A stretch of DNA of 64,000 nucleotides from Bremerella sp. P1 (GTDB lineage: Bacteria > Planctomycetota > Planctomycetia > Pirellulales > Pirellulaceae): assembly GCF_028748185.1 (NCBI RefSeq), contig NZ_CP118164.1, forward strand, positions 6,597,814-6,661,813, in the 5' to 3' direction. Below, piece by piece: positions 44,168 through 53,991 of this stretch (within the stretch, counting starts at the first letter, position 1; every line of letters starts with the position of its first letter). The translations under genes and the position numbers were made by a program. The notes beneath the pieces were generated by a model, which did not search any database, had not been told where the DNA came from, and saw only the letters and a program-made list of their open reading frames with translations.

Positions 44168-44638
44168 ATGTCGCGAGAGAAGTCGATCGAGAATCTGCAA
44201 AAAGCTTTGTCGATGGAGCTGACGGCCAGCCACCAATATCAGCTGCACGCCGCCGTGCTCGACGATTGGGGCCTGGATTTGTTGGCCAAGAAGATGCGGG
44301 AAGAAATGCAGGAAGAACTGGGGCACTCGGATTTGTACCTCAATCGCATTTTGTTCCTCAAAGGGGAACCGCAGCTGACGTTCGACAAAACGCCGGTCCG
44401 CGCCGAATCGCTTCAGTCGCTCTTCAAGACCGACATGGAAGACGAGAAGGAAGCCATCGAGTTTTACACGAAAGCCTCGCAGCAAGCTTCCGCCGATTCC
44501 GATATCGGTACCCGGCAACTGTTCGAACAGATCGTCATCGACGAAGAAGGGCACATGGCCTGGCTGGAATTGCAGCTCGACCTGATCGAACGCATGGGAG
44601 AAGCAGCTTATATCGCGAAGCATATGTCTTCGCCGTAA
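44168..44638 (+). CDS. Bacterioferritin-like ferroxidase lacking the haem-ligand methionine
   Basis: A 156-residue four-helix ferritin-like protein. The diiron ligands of bacterioferritin are kept: E17 (ELTASHQYQLHA), E50 and H53 (EELGHSDLYLNRILFL), E94 region (DEKEAIEFY), and E126/H129 (DEEGHMAWLE). The position equivalent to haem-ligand Met52 is Leu51, so haem binding by the standard mode is not expected. The protein would store or oxidise iron. A strong hairpin terminator follows. It does not adjoin a ferredoxin gene. Confidence 0.88.
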   Translation: MSREKSIENLQKALSMELTASHQYQLHAAVLDDWGLDLLAKKMREEMQEELGHSDLYLNRILFLKGEPQLTFDKTPVRAESLQSLFKTDMEDEKEAIEFYTKASQQASADSDIGTRQLFEQIVIDEEGHMAWLELQLDLIERMGEAAYIAKHMSSP

Positions 44639-44675
44639 GCAGCTCTGCTGATTCTCGAACAACATGCAATCAAAC

Positions 44676-44707
44676 AGGGGGATGCCAACCTATGTCGGCA
44701 TCCCCCT
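44676..44707 (+). terminator. Hairpin terminator between bacterioferritin and RND genes
   Basis: Perfect 11-base arms AGGGGGATGCC (44676-44686) and GGCATCCCCCT (44697-44707) enclose a ten-base loop. A moderately T-rich tail follows on the plus strand. It lies between convergent genes and may serve both. Confidence 0.75.
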
Positions 44708-44740
44708 TACTCTTTCGTGTGGTATCGATCCAGCGACGCG

Positions 44741-47700
44741 TTACGCTTCACTCGGCTTTTGCTTGGCAAACTTCCGCAGCACCACGTAGAACACCGGGGT
44801 GAGGAACAACCCGAAGATCGTCACGCCCAGCATGCCTGCGAACACGGCGGTTCCTAGCACACGCCGCATCTCGAAGCCGGCACCCGTCGCGATCAACAGC
44901 GGAATCACGCCCAAGATGAACGAGAACGCCGTCATCAAGATCGGGCGAAGTCGCAAACGACAGGCCTCGATGGCGGCTTCAAACCGGTTCTTGCCAGCAT
45001 CTTCTTCCGCCTTGGCGAACTCGACAATCAAAATCGCGTTCTTACATGCCAGGCCCACCAACACAATGAAGCCGATCTGCGTGAGGATGTTGTTGTCCAT
45101 CCCACGGAACCAGATTCCGACAATCGCGAACAGCAAGCACAACGGCACGATCAAGATGATCGCCAGCGGCAGCAGCCAGCTTTCGTACTGAGCGGCCAGC
45201 GTCAGGAACACGAACAACACGGCCAGCGGGAACAGGAAGACAATCGTGTTGCCTGCCTGACGTTCCTGAAACGCAATATCGGTCCACGCATAGCCGAAGC
45301 CGGGCGGAAGGTTCGTATTGGCCAGTTGCTCCATCGTATTGAGCGACTGCCCCGAGCTGAAGCCAGGGACCGTATCACCATTGAGGTCGGCAGCCGGGTA
45401 CAAGTTGAAACGCACCAGGCGATCAGGACCCACCACGCGCTCGACATCGACAATCGAAGCCAGCGGCACGCTGGCACCACGGGTGCTGCGCGTTCGCAGC
45501 TGCAAAATGTCGCTCGGCTCGTCGCGGAACTCGGGCTCGGCCTGAGCCGTGACTCGGTAGGTTCGTCCCAAAAGGTTGAAGTCATTCACGTAGACCGAAC
45601 CAAGATAGACCTGTAGTGCGGTGAAGACATCGTTCACCGGGATGTCCAGCATCTCGGCCTTCGTCCGGTCGACGTTCGCCTTAATCTGCGGAACGCTGAG
45701 CCGATAGTTCGAGTAAACCTGAACCAACCCTGGCTGCTGATTGGCCTGCGCGGCAATCTGATTGGTGACCTGGGCAAGCGCATCGAGACCGGCGCCACTC
45801 TGGTCCTGGACGTACATCTTGTAACCGCCACCACGACCAATACCGCGAACTGGTGGCGGAGGAATCACGAAGATCTGGGCCTCGTTAATGCCGGCCAGCT
45901 TCTGCCGTAGTTCGGCCACGATCACATCGACCCCGCGTCCCCTCGCACTGCGCTCCTTAGCATCTTCCAGCGGCAGGAAGGTCACAGCGGCACTCGGGCT
46001 GATGGTGAACGTCGACCCGGACAGGCCTGCGATACCGACCGAGTGAGCCACGCCGTCGATCTCGCCACCGATCCGGGCAACTTCTTTCGTCACTTCGTCC
46101 GTTCGGGAAAGCGCTGCACCATCAGGAAGTTGAATCGCCACAATCGCGTAACCTTGGTCCTGCTGCGGAATGAACCCGTTGGGCACCATGCCAAAGCTAT
46201 AGTAAGTGGCCACCAAGAGCCCGACATACATCAGCAGAACCACGGCCGACACACGCACAATGCGCGAAACGATGCCAGCGTAGATGTTACTGGTCACGTC
46301 GAACGTCTTGTTGAACAGCCGGAAGAACCAGCCGAACAGCACGTCGACCACCTTGCCCATCCAGTTCTTCTTCTCATTTTTCGGCCGCAACAACAGGGCA
46401 CACATGGCCGGGCTGAGCGTCAGTGACACAAACGTCGAGAACGCCGTCGAAATAGCGATCGTGATGGCAAACTGCTGATAGAACCTCCCGCTGATGCTGG
46501 GGATGAAGATCGTCGGCACGAACACGGCGATCAACACCAGCGTCGTGGCGATCAAGGCCGAACCCACTTCGTCCATCGCTTTATGGGTGGCTTCACGCGG
46601 GGAGAGACCTTCGGCGATCAGGCGCTCGACGTTCTCAACGACCACGATCGCATCGTCCACCACGATACCAATCGCCAATACCAGTCCAAACAGCGACAAC
46701 GTATTCAGCGTCACGCCCATCGTCTGCATCACGGCAAACGTTCCGATCAACGAAATGGGAATCGCGATCACCGGGATGATCGTCGGCCGCCAGCCATGCA
46801 GGAAGATGAACACCGTGAAGACCACCAGCACCGTGGTGATCAGCAACGTATCGAACACTTCCGCAATCGACTCTTCCACGAAATCGGTCGGATTGTAGGC
46901 GATCTGGTAGCCAATCCCCTGAGGGAAGTCGGTCGCCAGATTGGCCATCGTCTCTTTGACTTCTTTAGCCGTATCGACCGCGTTGGTGCCTGGCCGCTGA
47001 TAAATGAGGACCGCAACGGCTGGGTTGCCGTCTAGATAGCTAAGCCGCGAGTAATCTTGAGCACCCAGTTCCAGGCGGGCCACATCGCTCAACCGCGTCA
47101 CGCGACCATCGTCGCCTCGTTTGATGATGATGTTGCCGAACTCTTCGGTATCCTTGAGACGCCCTTCGGTGGTCACGTTCAATTGAAACGCGCCGGTCCC
47201 ATCGTTGGGTGGCTGGCCGATCACGCCGGCCGCGACCTGAGCATTCTGGCCACGAATCGCACTGATCACGTCACCAGGCGTCAAATCCAAGTGGGTCATA
47301 CGTTCGATATCGAGCCACACGCGCATCGCGTATTCGTTACCGCCAGCGATACGAATGTCGCCGACGCCATCGAGTCGCATCAGCGCGTCGCGGATGCGGA
47401 GAAACGCGAAGTTACTGATGTACAGCTGATCGCGGCTTCCGTCCGGCGATTCCAAGTGCACCACCATCAGCATGTCCGGGATCTGCTTGCTGGTGGTAAC
47501 ACCAATCTGGCGAACAGCCTCGGGCAGGCGCGGTTCGGCGATGGCCACCCGGTTTTGCACCAGCACCTGGGCGTCGTCCAGGTCGGTGCCCAGCTTAAAG
47601 GTCACCGTCAGCTGCATCGTGCCGTCGGCACTGGAAGACGACTCCATGTACAGCATGTCGTCAACGCCGTTCATTTCCTGTTCGATCGGCGTGGCAACCG

Positions 47701-47884
47701 TGTCGGCGATTACCTGCGGCGTGGCCCCAGGGTAACTGGCTCGCACCACAATCGTCGGCGGGGCGACATCAGGATACTGCGAAACAGGCAGCGTGAAGTA
47801 AGTGATGCCGCCAACCAGCACGATGATGAACGACAGCACCGACGCGAAGATCGGACGTTCGATAAAAAAGTGAGGAAACTTCAT
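44741..47884 (-). CDS. RND efflux transporter permease (HAE1/AcrB-like)
   Basis: A 1047-residue inner-membrane RND pump of the hydrophobe/amphiphile efflux-1 type. The proton-relay aspartates are in AIGIVVDDAIVVVENVE (TM4), the TM10 lysine in LACKNAILIVEFAK, and the N-terminal FFIERPIFASVLSFIIVLVGG is typical. Length equals AcrB/MexB. Its ATG overlaps the stop of the adaptor gene upstream (4 bp), so the pair is one operon. No outer-membrane TolC-like gene lies beside it. Substrates are unknown. Confidence 0.95.
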   Translation of the reverse strand: MKFPHFFIERPIFASVLSFIIVLVGGITYFTLPVSQYPDVAPPTIVVRASYPGATPQVIADTVATPIEQEMNGVDDMLYMESSSSADGTMQLTVTFKLGTDLDDAQVLVQNRVAIAEPRLPEAVRQIGVTTSKQIPDMLMVVHLESPDGSRDQLYISNFAFLRIRDALMRLDGVGDIRIAGGNEYAMRVWLDIERMTHLDLTPGDVISAIRGQNAQVAAGVIGQPPNDGTGAFQLNVTTEGRLKDTEEFGNIIIKRGDDGRVTRLSDVARLELGAQDYSRLSYLDGNPAVAVLIYQRPGTNAVDTAKEVKETMANLATDFPQGIGYQIAYNPTDFVEESIAEVFDTLLITTVLVVFTVFIFLHGWRPTIIPVIAIPISLIGTFAVMQTMGVTLNTLSLFGLVLAIGIVVDDAIVVVENVERLIAEGLSPREATHKAMDEVGSALIATTLVLIAVFVPTIFIPSISGRFYQQFAITIAISTAFSTFVSLTLSPAMCALLLRPKNEKKNWMGKVVDVLFGWFFRLFNKTFDVTSNIYAGIVSRIVRVSAVVLLMYVGLLVATYYSFGMVPNGFIPQQDQGYAIVAIQLPDGAALSRTDEVTKEVARIGGEIDGVAHSVGIAGLSGSTFTISPSAAVTFLPLEDAKERSARGRGVDVIVAELRQKLAGINEAQIFVIPPPPVRGIGRGGGYKMYVQDQSGAGLDALAQVTNQIAAQANQQPGLVQVYSNYRLSVPQIKANVDRTKAEMLDIPVNDVFTALQVYLGSVYVNDFNLLGRTYRVTAQAEPEFRDEPSDILQLRTRSTRGASVPLASIVDVERVVGPDRLVRFNLYPAADLNGDTVPGFSSGQSLNTMEQLANTNLPPGFGYAWTDIAFQERQAGNTIVFLFPLAVLFVFLTLAAQYESWLLPLAIILIVPLCLLFAIVGIWFRGMDNNILTQIGFIVLVGLACKNAILIVEFAKAEEDAGKNRFEAAIEACRLRLRPILMTAFSFILGVIPLLIATGAGFEMRRVLGTAVFAGMLGVTIFGLFLTPVFYVVLRKFAKQKPSEA

Positions 47885-49296
47885 CGCATCGCCTCCTCGG
47901 TCTTCTCAACCGCCGTTTGCGTCTCGTTCTGCAGGATAGAAACGGAGCTAAGCCCTGCCGAAATCCATTGGTCCTGCGGCAGCGGTGTGTAATCGTTGGG
48001 CAGGCCGTCTTCACGCTCTTCAATGGCACCGGTTTCGGTATTCACCGGCATGTCAGGACGCACCAGCAGAATCCCTTTGATCACGAGCGACTCGCTGCCA
48101 TCAAGGCCGGATCGAACCACTCGCAGGCCATCGACCAACGGGCCAACTTCTACGCTACGCCGCTGGATCTTGCCGTCGACCACGATATAGACGTACTGCG
48201 AAGACTGGTCGGTGCCAATTGCCGAATCGGGAATCAGCACGGCCTGGTACGCCGCACTGCCTGGCAGGCGAACCTTACCGAACATGCCCGGCACGAGGAC
48301 TTCGTTGTCGTTACGGAAGATGCAACGTACGCGAATGCTGGCCGTGCTGGCGTCGAAGCGATTGTCGACGAACTCCATGTGCCCCATGTGCGGAAAGCCT
48401 TTTTCATCGGCCAAGCCAAGGAACACAGGGTTCTTCGCCGAACGCGAGCTTTCGCGCTTTCCTTCCAAGGCGAGTCGAATGTATTTCAGAGCCTGCTGCT
48501 CGTTGACGTCGAACATGCAGTAGATGGGATTCACCGAGGTGATCGTCGTCAGCAGGGTCGAGGTCGCCGCACCGCCACTGACCAGGTTGCCTTCGGTGAC
48601 GTACTCGCGGCTGATCCGGCCTGAAACAGGTGCGTAGATCTTAGTGTAGTTCAGGTCGAGCTCGGCCGTTTCGACCGCTGCTTCACCCGAGTGAATCGCC
48701 GACTGAGCCGTTGCGACGCCAGCTTCCGCCAGCCCGATGCCCGCCTCGGTGGCCGTTACGTCCGCTTCCGCTTGGGTGAACTCTGCCTCCCGCTGATCGA
48801 GTTCGTCCTGGGCGACCGCGTTCGACGTGCGTAGCGTTCGCGTTCGCTTCACGCGGGCATCGGCCAGGTTTAACTGGGCTTCGGCTTGTTTCTTTTGAGC
48901 ACGCGCTTCATCCAGCTGTGCCCGGGCCTGCGCCATTTGTGCCTGGGCCTGACCAAGTTGTGCCTTCGCCCCATTCAGTGCCGCTTTGAAAGGACGCTGA
49001 TCGATCACAAAGAGCAGGTCCCCTTGATTGACGATCTGGCCTTCGTCGAAGTGAATCGACTGAAGATAACCACTGACGCGGGCCCGAATTTCGACAAATT
49101 CAATGGGCTCGAGACGGCCAGTGTAGGCATCCCATTCCACGATCCTCTTATTGACCGGCGGAGAAACGGTCACGGTCGGAGGAGGGCGCTCGCCCGGGTT
49201 TTGGGTTGCACGGGAACAGCCCGCGAAAGCAATCGCGGTAACGCCACAAGCGAGTGTGGCCAGCAACAAGGGATGGTTTCGTCGAAGGATTTCCAT
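47881..49296 (-). CDS. RND efflux periplasmic adaptor (membrane fusion protein, AcrA-like)
   Basis: A 471-residue lipoprotein adaptor (lipobox AIAFAGCSR) with barrel-sandwich and lipoyl halves (FVEIRARVSGYLQSIHFDEG; KIYAPVSGRISREYVTEGN), a long alpha-helical hairpin rich in alanine and glutamine (about residues 103-195) and a C-terminal membrane-proximal domain. It links the RND pump to an outer-membrane channel. The hairpin is longer than usual for AcrA. It is the first gene of the operon; a perfect palindrome lies about 240 bp upstream. Confidence 0.92.
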   Translation of the reverse strand: MEILRRNHPLLLATLACGVTAIAFAGCSRATQNPGERPPPTVTVSPPVNKRIVEWDAYTGRLEPIEFVEIRARVSGYLQSIHFDEGQIVNQGDLLFVIDQRPFKAALNGAKAQLGQAQAQMAQARAQLDEARAQKKQAEAQLNLADARVKRTRTLRTSNAVAQDELDQREAEFTQAEADVTATEAGIGLAEAGVATAQSAIHSGEAAVETAELDLNYTKIYAPVSGRISREYVTEGNLVSGGAATSTLLTTITSVNPIYCMFDVNEQQALKYIRLALEGKRESSRSAKNPVFLGLADEKGFPHMGHMEFVDNRFDASTASIRVRCIFRNDNEVLVPGMFGKVRLPGSAAYQAVLIPDSAIGTDQSSQYVYIVVDGKIQRRSVEVGPLVDGLRVVRSGLDGSESLVIKGILLVRPDMPVNTETGAIEEREDGLPNDYTPLPQDQWISAGLSSVSILQNETQTAVEKTEEAMR

Positions 49297-49777
49297 AAAG
49301 CCAATCGAAAATTGGGTATCGTGTTTTGCCCGGTCCTTTTGGATGGTTTGCCAATTCTAGGCAGCACTATCCGAGGGTCGAGAGAACGATCGTCCAGGAT
49401 CCTTGGCGGATTCTCCTACCACAAAAAGCTGGTCGTAATTGCCGCAGAGTGACTAACGGCCAGAAAGCCAATGAAGCGGCGACGCGGCGGAGAAGGCTAG
49501 GTGGGTCGTTGGACCTCAAAAGCCTGTATTATGGAAACGATATCGTTTCCTAGATGCCTACCAACGCGTGGAATCCACCCGTTTGCGGGAACGGATGGCA
49601 AGACCGAACGCCCCCCCCTAAATTGAGGGATCACTACCTGCGCAGTAAAAGAAAAACCCGCGAAGAATGTCGATAAAATATTTCACGTAAACCTTTAGCT
49701 GCCTAAGTGTCCACCTGAAATGGCTCCCTCAGACTGGCTCGATTCATGTGAAATAGGGCGAATAAGCGTTGGGACGC
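49297..49777. other. Intergenic region upstream of the RND operon with palindromic operator
   Basis: The 481-base gap has no credible gene. It holds the palindrome at 49533-49550 and a TATTAT hexamer just before it, so it is probably the control region of the efflux operon. An eight-C run occurs near 49610. Confidence 0.55.
49533..49550. promoter_or_regulatory. Perfect 18-base palindrome, probable repressor operator
   Basis: GGAAACGATATCGTTTCC is fully symmetrical and is flanked by promoter-like AT-rich sequence: TATTAT (49527-49532) on the plus strand or CATAAT on the minus strand. The AAACG..CGTTT form recalls LacI-type sites. It is about 240 bp from the adaptor start; no regulator gene is adjacent, so the cognate protein is unknown. 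Confidence 0.55.
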
Positions 49778-51208
49778 CTAGGCTCGAATCTGATCGACCG
49801 ACTTGGTATCGCGCTTCTCCGGCCCCAGATTTCGCTGCACGCCCATGCCGCGGAGCAGCTGATTGTAGGCGTCGAGCCCTTCCGCTTTGACATCGACGAT
49901 CTCGCCCGTCTTGAAGCGACCGTTGGCTCCGGTCACCGCATGGAAAACGCCTGACAGCTCCCGCTTCACATCGTTGTGACGGCCATCGCCGGACTCGGTA
50001 CTGATGGTGAACAGGGAGTTTTCGAGAATTGTCTTGCCATTGGCTTCCATCGCGTCCTGCTCGTCGAGCCGCTGGAGGAAGTAAGCGACCTCCCGCATCT
50101 TCATGTGAGCATGAGCCCGCAGTTGCTCGTTCGACTTCTTCTCGTTGAACTTGTGCCACCACTCGTGGCTGCAACCTTTGTCGCCGCTGGCCTTGAGCTG
50201 CTTCGCATCGTCGAAGACAAATCGCTTCTCGCCGTTGTACTTGTAATCGCCGGTCAGGCGAATGCGTTCGCCGGCGGCCAGGAAGGTGATCGAACCGAAG
50301 CGGCAGCGATCCATGGCAATGGCTAGCGCGTACAGGTCGGCCATCAGGCGCCACTCGGTAGTGAGTTCTTCCAGCGTGATGTCGATGCCTTGACCGCTCG
50401 GGTCGGCCTCGTTGCCGTGCGGCAGCTGCGAAGCGGGCGGAACCGGCAGGTCGCGTCGTCGCTCTTCGGCTTTCTTCTCGAACTCGATCGTTCGCTGTTC
50501 GTACTCGCGGACACGATCGAGGTGATCTTGCAGTCGCGATCGCGAAACCTTACCCAGGGGCGAGTTCTGCCCGGTGTAGTGCTTCGCCTGCTGCACGACG
50601 CTATCGAGCACGCTCCGCGACAATCGCTGACGGCGGGGATCGAGCGAATCGGTCGGCACCTCGCCGAAGATCCGGCTGAACAAGTCACGCGGTTTCTCTT
50701 GCATGGCGGCCGCTGGGGTGCCGTCGTCTTTGAAGCTATGCGTGTAACGCACCACGCGGCTGCGGCGGAAGAACGTCCCGGCAATCAGCGTCGAAATCAT
50801 TCCCGGCGGCAGGCCATCAGGGTGATATTGCTGGCGGATCAGCTGATCGATCGAAGGACCACCTGCCTTGGCGGTTCCCTCGGCTGGCATTGCCGTGAAG
50901 GCCGCCGAAGCGCCATCGAAATGCGCGTTGATGCCTGGCATGTCGCAGCGAACGTGGTCGACGTTCTTCATGACCAGCAACTTGTCACGCAAAGGCTTGA
51001 GCGGTTCGAGCACGCCGTCGTAGCCTTCGTTCTGCAGCGGCGAGGGGATCCCCAGACCGAAGAAGACATTGAACGCTCGCACCGGTATGTCTGCCTTGGC
51101 AGCCCCCAGCACCGGCGTGACCGTCATCTCTTCCAACAGCGGCAGTCCGATAGCAACCGTGCCCAGACCTTGCAAAAGCGTTCGACGATTGAGATGTGTT
51201 CGTTTCAT
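49778..51208 (-). CDS. DUF1552 protein with Tat signal, second copy
   Basis: A 476-residue DUF1552 protein with a Tat signal (LNRRTLLQGLGTVAIGLPLL). The family segments are FGLGIPSPLQNEGYDG, FDGASAAFTAMP, GPSIDQLIRQQYHP, LDHLDRVREYEQRTIEFE-type helix and ILENSLFTISTESGDGRHND. It is transcribed behind the DUF1592 gene, 29 bp downstream of it, in the same order as the pair at 27256-32630. Activity is unknown. Confidence 0.9.
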   Translation of the reverse strand: MKRTHLNRRTLLQGLGTVAIGLPLLEEMTVTPVLGAAKADIPVRAFNVFFGLGIPSPLQNEGYDGVLEPLKPLRDKLLVMKNVDHVRCDMPGINAHFDGASAAFTAMPAEGTAKAGGPSIDQLIRQQYHPDGLPPGMISTLIAGTFFRRSRVVRYTHSFKDDGTPAAAMQEKPRDLFSRIFGEVPTDSLDPRRQRLSRSVLDSVVQQAKHYTGQNSPLGKVSRSRLQDHLDRVREYEQRTIEFEKKAEERRRDLPVPPASQLPHGNEADPSGQGIDITLEELTTEWRLMADLYALAIAMDRCRFGSITFLAAGERIRLTGDYKYNGEKRFVFDDAKQLKASGDKGCSHEWWHKFNEKKSNEQLRAHAHMKMREVAYFLQRLDEQDAMEANGKTILENSLFTISTESGDGRHNDVKRELSGVFHAVTGANGRFKTGEIVDVKAEGLDAYNQLLRGMGVQRNLGPEKRDTKSVDQIRA

Positions 51209-51237
51209 CGGTGAAACCCAAATGGGAAAGGGGATTG

Positions 51238-53841
51238 TTAGCGTGACGTTTCCGAAGAAGGGAACTTCTGTACCAAGTCGCTCAGGACGATCGCCTGCAT
51301 GACGGCCTGGTAGGTACCGCCGTCGGCTTGTGCTTGCTGGTGAATTTGCTCGACTGCGTGTTCATCGCTGGCAGCCAACGGGCGAGAGATGGCGAACTGA
51401 ACCAGCTTTCGCGTGATGCCCATGCGGACGCGATCACTCGACGCGAGGATCTCCATCAATTGTCGCGACGTCTCGTACTTGACCGGCTGTTCGGTCCCTG
51501 GCAAAAGGATCTCGCCGTCGTCGCGTAGAGGATTGCCAAATCGATCTTTGTCAGAGAACGCACCGATGCCGTCGAACTTCTCGAGCCCAAATGCCAGCGG
51601 TTCAAACCGCGAGTGACACCCACCGCACGATGCGTTGTTGATTCGCTCCATGGCGATACCGCGCTGCGTGAGGCCCTTCTTCGTAGGCACAGGACTTGTA
51701 TCGACGCACGGAGGCGGGGCCCCCACGTGACTGTCAAGCAGTTCATGCAGCACAAAGAGACCACGGCTGACCATCGAGGCATTATCGCCGCCCAGAGTGA
51801 GCGTGCTCCCTTGCGTCAGAATACCACCCCGTTCGGGATAGCTGGTCAGGTCGTAACGGCGGATCGGCTCGTACTGCACGACCACCTCTTCCGCGGAAAG
51901 TTCCCGGTCGTAGATCGCCACCGAGTGCAGCGTGCCCAGCCATGGTCGATCGCCGGTGACTTCGTTCGCCAGACCGAAGACCATATCGTCATCCCAGTTC
52001 GAGAAGTCCCCCAGGCCTTTACGCTCCGCGGATAGTTTGCCATCGATGTACAGCCGCGCGACGCCGTCGTCGTCTTTCGTGTAGACCACATGCGTCCGCT
52101 GCGTCGTCACCTGGCCATCCTTGCTGCTGATCGACGGCATGCCATTGCGATCGGTCTTATTGGTTCTTAGCCGGGCATCGTATTTCTTCTTTTCTTGCCC
52201 CAAGGTAAAGTTGCGAGTGCTGGTATCGCGCGAGAAGGTCACGATCCGGGCAGGTCCGTTCTGCTGCAAGTCGTGCGGCGTGATCCAGGCCTCGATCGTA
52301 ATCTGGTGCGTCCTTTGCAGCGCCTCAATCAGGGCATGGGGCGGTTCGGTCGTGAAAATCCGGGCTGGCTTGTGAACGACGAGCCCATCGGACTTCCAGC
52401 GGACGCTATCCGGCGTTTGAATCTTCAAACGGAGAGACGAATCACTCCGGCTCTGATCGTGCACAATGTCCCCGCTTCCTTCGCTGAAATCGTAGAAAGC
52501 GACCACGCCGCTCGAACTACCGGCCGTTTGTCGAGAACCGGCGAGCGGTTGTCCTTGCGTAGCTTTCAAACCGTAGAAGCGGGCCAGTCGTGGCGTGACG
52601 ACCGTGACCTGGGCGTTCATCAAATCGGCCAACGGTCGTTGTTGTTGCCAAGCGACTTCGTCGAAGAAGGCCAGCGTTTCGTCCCGCATATCATTCCCCA
52701 GAGCAGCGTTCCATGCCGGGTAGAGCTTTGCATTGGGACGTAGCGAATCGAGTCGCTCAAGCTCAAGCCACTCGTGCACGAACTGGGCCGATCGCGATTT
52801 CGCGCGAGGGTCTTTCAACAGCCGCTGGACCGATGCTTCAAGTTCAGCCCCATTTAACTTGCCAGCATCGGCCAGACGGATTAACTCTTCATCTGGCGGC
52901 GCACCCCACAGAATGTAGCTGAGACGCGAGGCCAGTTCGTACTGGGAAGGCTGGTCGCCCTTTGGCTTTTCGATGCGATAAACAAAGCGGGGCGACTGAA
53001 GCATCCCTTCCAGGATGTAGCCCACGGCTTCTTCGTACGTTCCTTTTTCCTGTTGAACGGCCTTCGCGATTTGCTGATAGCTCTCGACTTCCCAAGGATC
53101 GAGTGGACCGCGAAGTACGTGCTTGCCCATCCGTTGGATCAGTTGGGTCACGCACGAATCATCGAACGAATGACAATCGGCAAAGCGGGCTGCAAACTCG
53201 CCGCATTCCATCTTCTGCACAATTCGCTGGGCCAGCTCGGCGTACGCCTGCACGTGACTCAAGTCGACTGTCTGGCTGTAGGCGGTGTTCGAGAAGCCAT
53301 CAGCCCGCACGTCCGGCGGCATCAGGCGTTTTGCATCGAAAGAGATGTCGACGCCGGTAACCGCTTGAACAGTTGTGATGTATTCGGCCATGGTCAGCCG
53401 CTGCACCCAGACCTCGGACGATTGCCGAACCAGGTGAGAACCGGGATCGATGACCTCGCGCGTCCACACCGCCCCCTCTTCGATCCACGACTTGATGATC
53501 TGCTTTTCGTCGGCCGAAAGAGGCGCTCGCTTCGGAGGCATTTCGTCCGATTCGATGTACGTCCACAGCAGGCTATCGTCGGGCTTGCCTGCGTGAATCG
53601 CCTTTCCGGACTCGCCTCCTGCCTGAGCGGTTTGCTTCCGCGAGAGATTCAGGCCTCCTTCGGTCTTGCCGGCCGCGTGGCATTCCAGGCAGTGCTTGGA
53701 AAGGATCGGAGCAACCTGTGCTTCGAACCGATGGGCCTGCTGTTGCGATTCAGACGGCGCCTCTTCCGCCTGGGCGCTTACGCCAATCCACGAAAGAAGC
53801 ACTATCGCGAGGATTTGCGGACCGCGCAGGGAATGATTCAT
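51238..53841 (-). CDS. DUF1587/DUF1592/DUF1588 secreted cytochrome protein with inserted LamG domain
   Basis: An 867-residue exported protein: signal peptide (LAIVLLSWIGVSAQAEE), PSCyt1 haem site (CLECH, 51-55), DUF1587 (VQRLTMAEYITTVQAVTGVD), DUF1592 (LASRLSYILWGAPPDEEL), then a LamG/concanavalin-like domain from about 440 to 660 (GVVAFYDFSEGSGDIVHD, TIEAWITPHDLQ, ARLYIDGKLSAERKG), DUF1588 (CGGCHSRFEPLAFGLEKFD, about 739) and DUF1585. The LamG insertion between DUF1592 and DUF1588 is not present in the copy at 27256. The start is ATG 53841; the longer frame to 53910 is unlikely. Confidence 0.9.
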   Translation of the reverse strand: MNHSLRGPQILAIVLLSWIGVSAQAEEAPSESQQQAHRFEAQVAPILSKHCLECHAAGKTEGGLNLSRKQTAQAGGESGKAIHAGKPDDSLLWTYIESDEMPPKRAPLSADEKQIIKSWIEEGAVWTREVIDPGSHLVRQSSEVWVQRLTMAEYITTVQAVTGVDISFDAKRLMPPDVRADGFSNTAYSQTVDLSHVQAYAELAQRIVQKMECGEFAARFADCHSFDDSCVTQLIQRMGKHVLRGPLDPWEVESYQQIAKAVQQEKGTYEEAVGYILEGMLQSPRFVYRIEKPKGDQPSQYELASRLSYILWGAPPDEELIRLADAGKLNGAELEASVQRLLKDPRAKSRSAQFVHEWLELERLDSLRPNAKLYPAWNAALGNDMRDETLAFFDEVAWQQQRPLADLMNAQVTVVTPRLARFYGLKATQGQPLAGSRQTAGSSSGVVAFYDFSEGSGDIVHDQSRSDSSLRLKIQTPDSVRWKSDGLVVHKPARIFTTEPPHALIEALQRTHQITIEAWITPHDLQQNGPARIVTFSRDTSTRNFTLGQEKKKYDARLRTNKTDRNGMPSISSKDGQVTTQRTHVVYTKDDDGVARLYIDGKLSAERKGLGDFSNWDDDMVFGLANEVTGDRPWLGTLHSVAIYDRELSAEEVVVQYEPIRRYDLTSYPERGGILTQGSTLTLGGDNASMVSRGLFVLHELLDSHVGAPPPCVDTSPVPTKKGLTQRGIAMERINNASCGGCHSRFEPLAFGLEKFDGIGAFSDKDRFGNPLRDDGEILLPGTEQPVKYETSRQLMEILASSDRVRMGITRKLVQFAISRPLAASDEHAVEQIHQQAQADGGTYQAVMQAIVLSDLVQKFPSSETSR

Positions 53842-53991
53842 AGGGGGGCCAATCGAAGCATCGGGCGAGTGAATGGGCAAGTGGAAGAGAGAGGAACGAG
53901 ACCCGTGCATTGTAAGGATAAAACCGAACTTCCGTCAATTTAATGGCAAATTGACATCCCGATCCGTCATCCGCTGAAAGTGACAAGCTGG

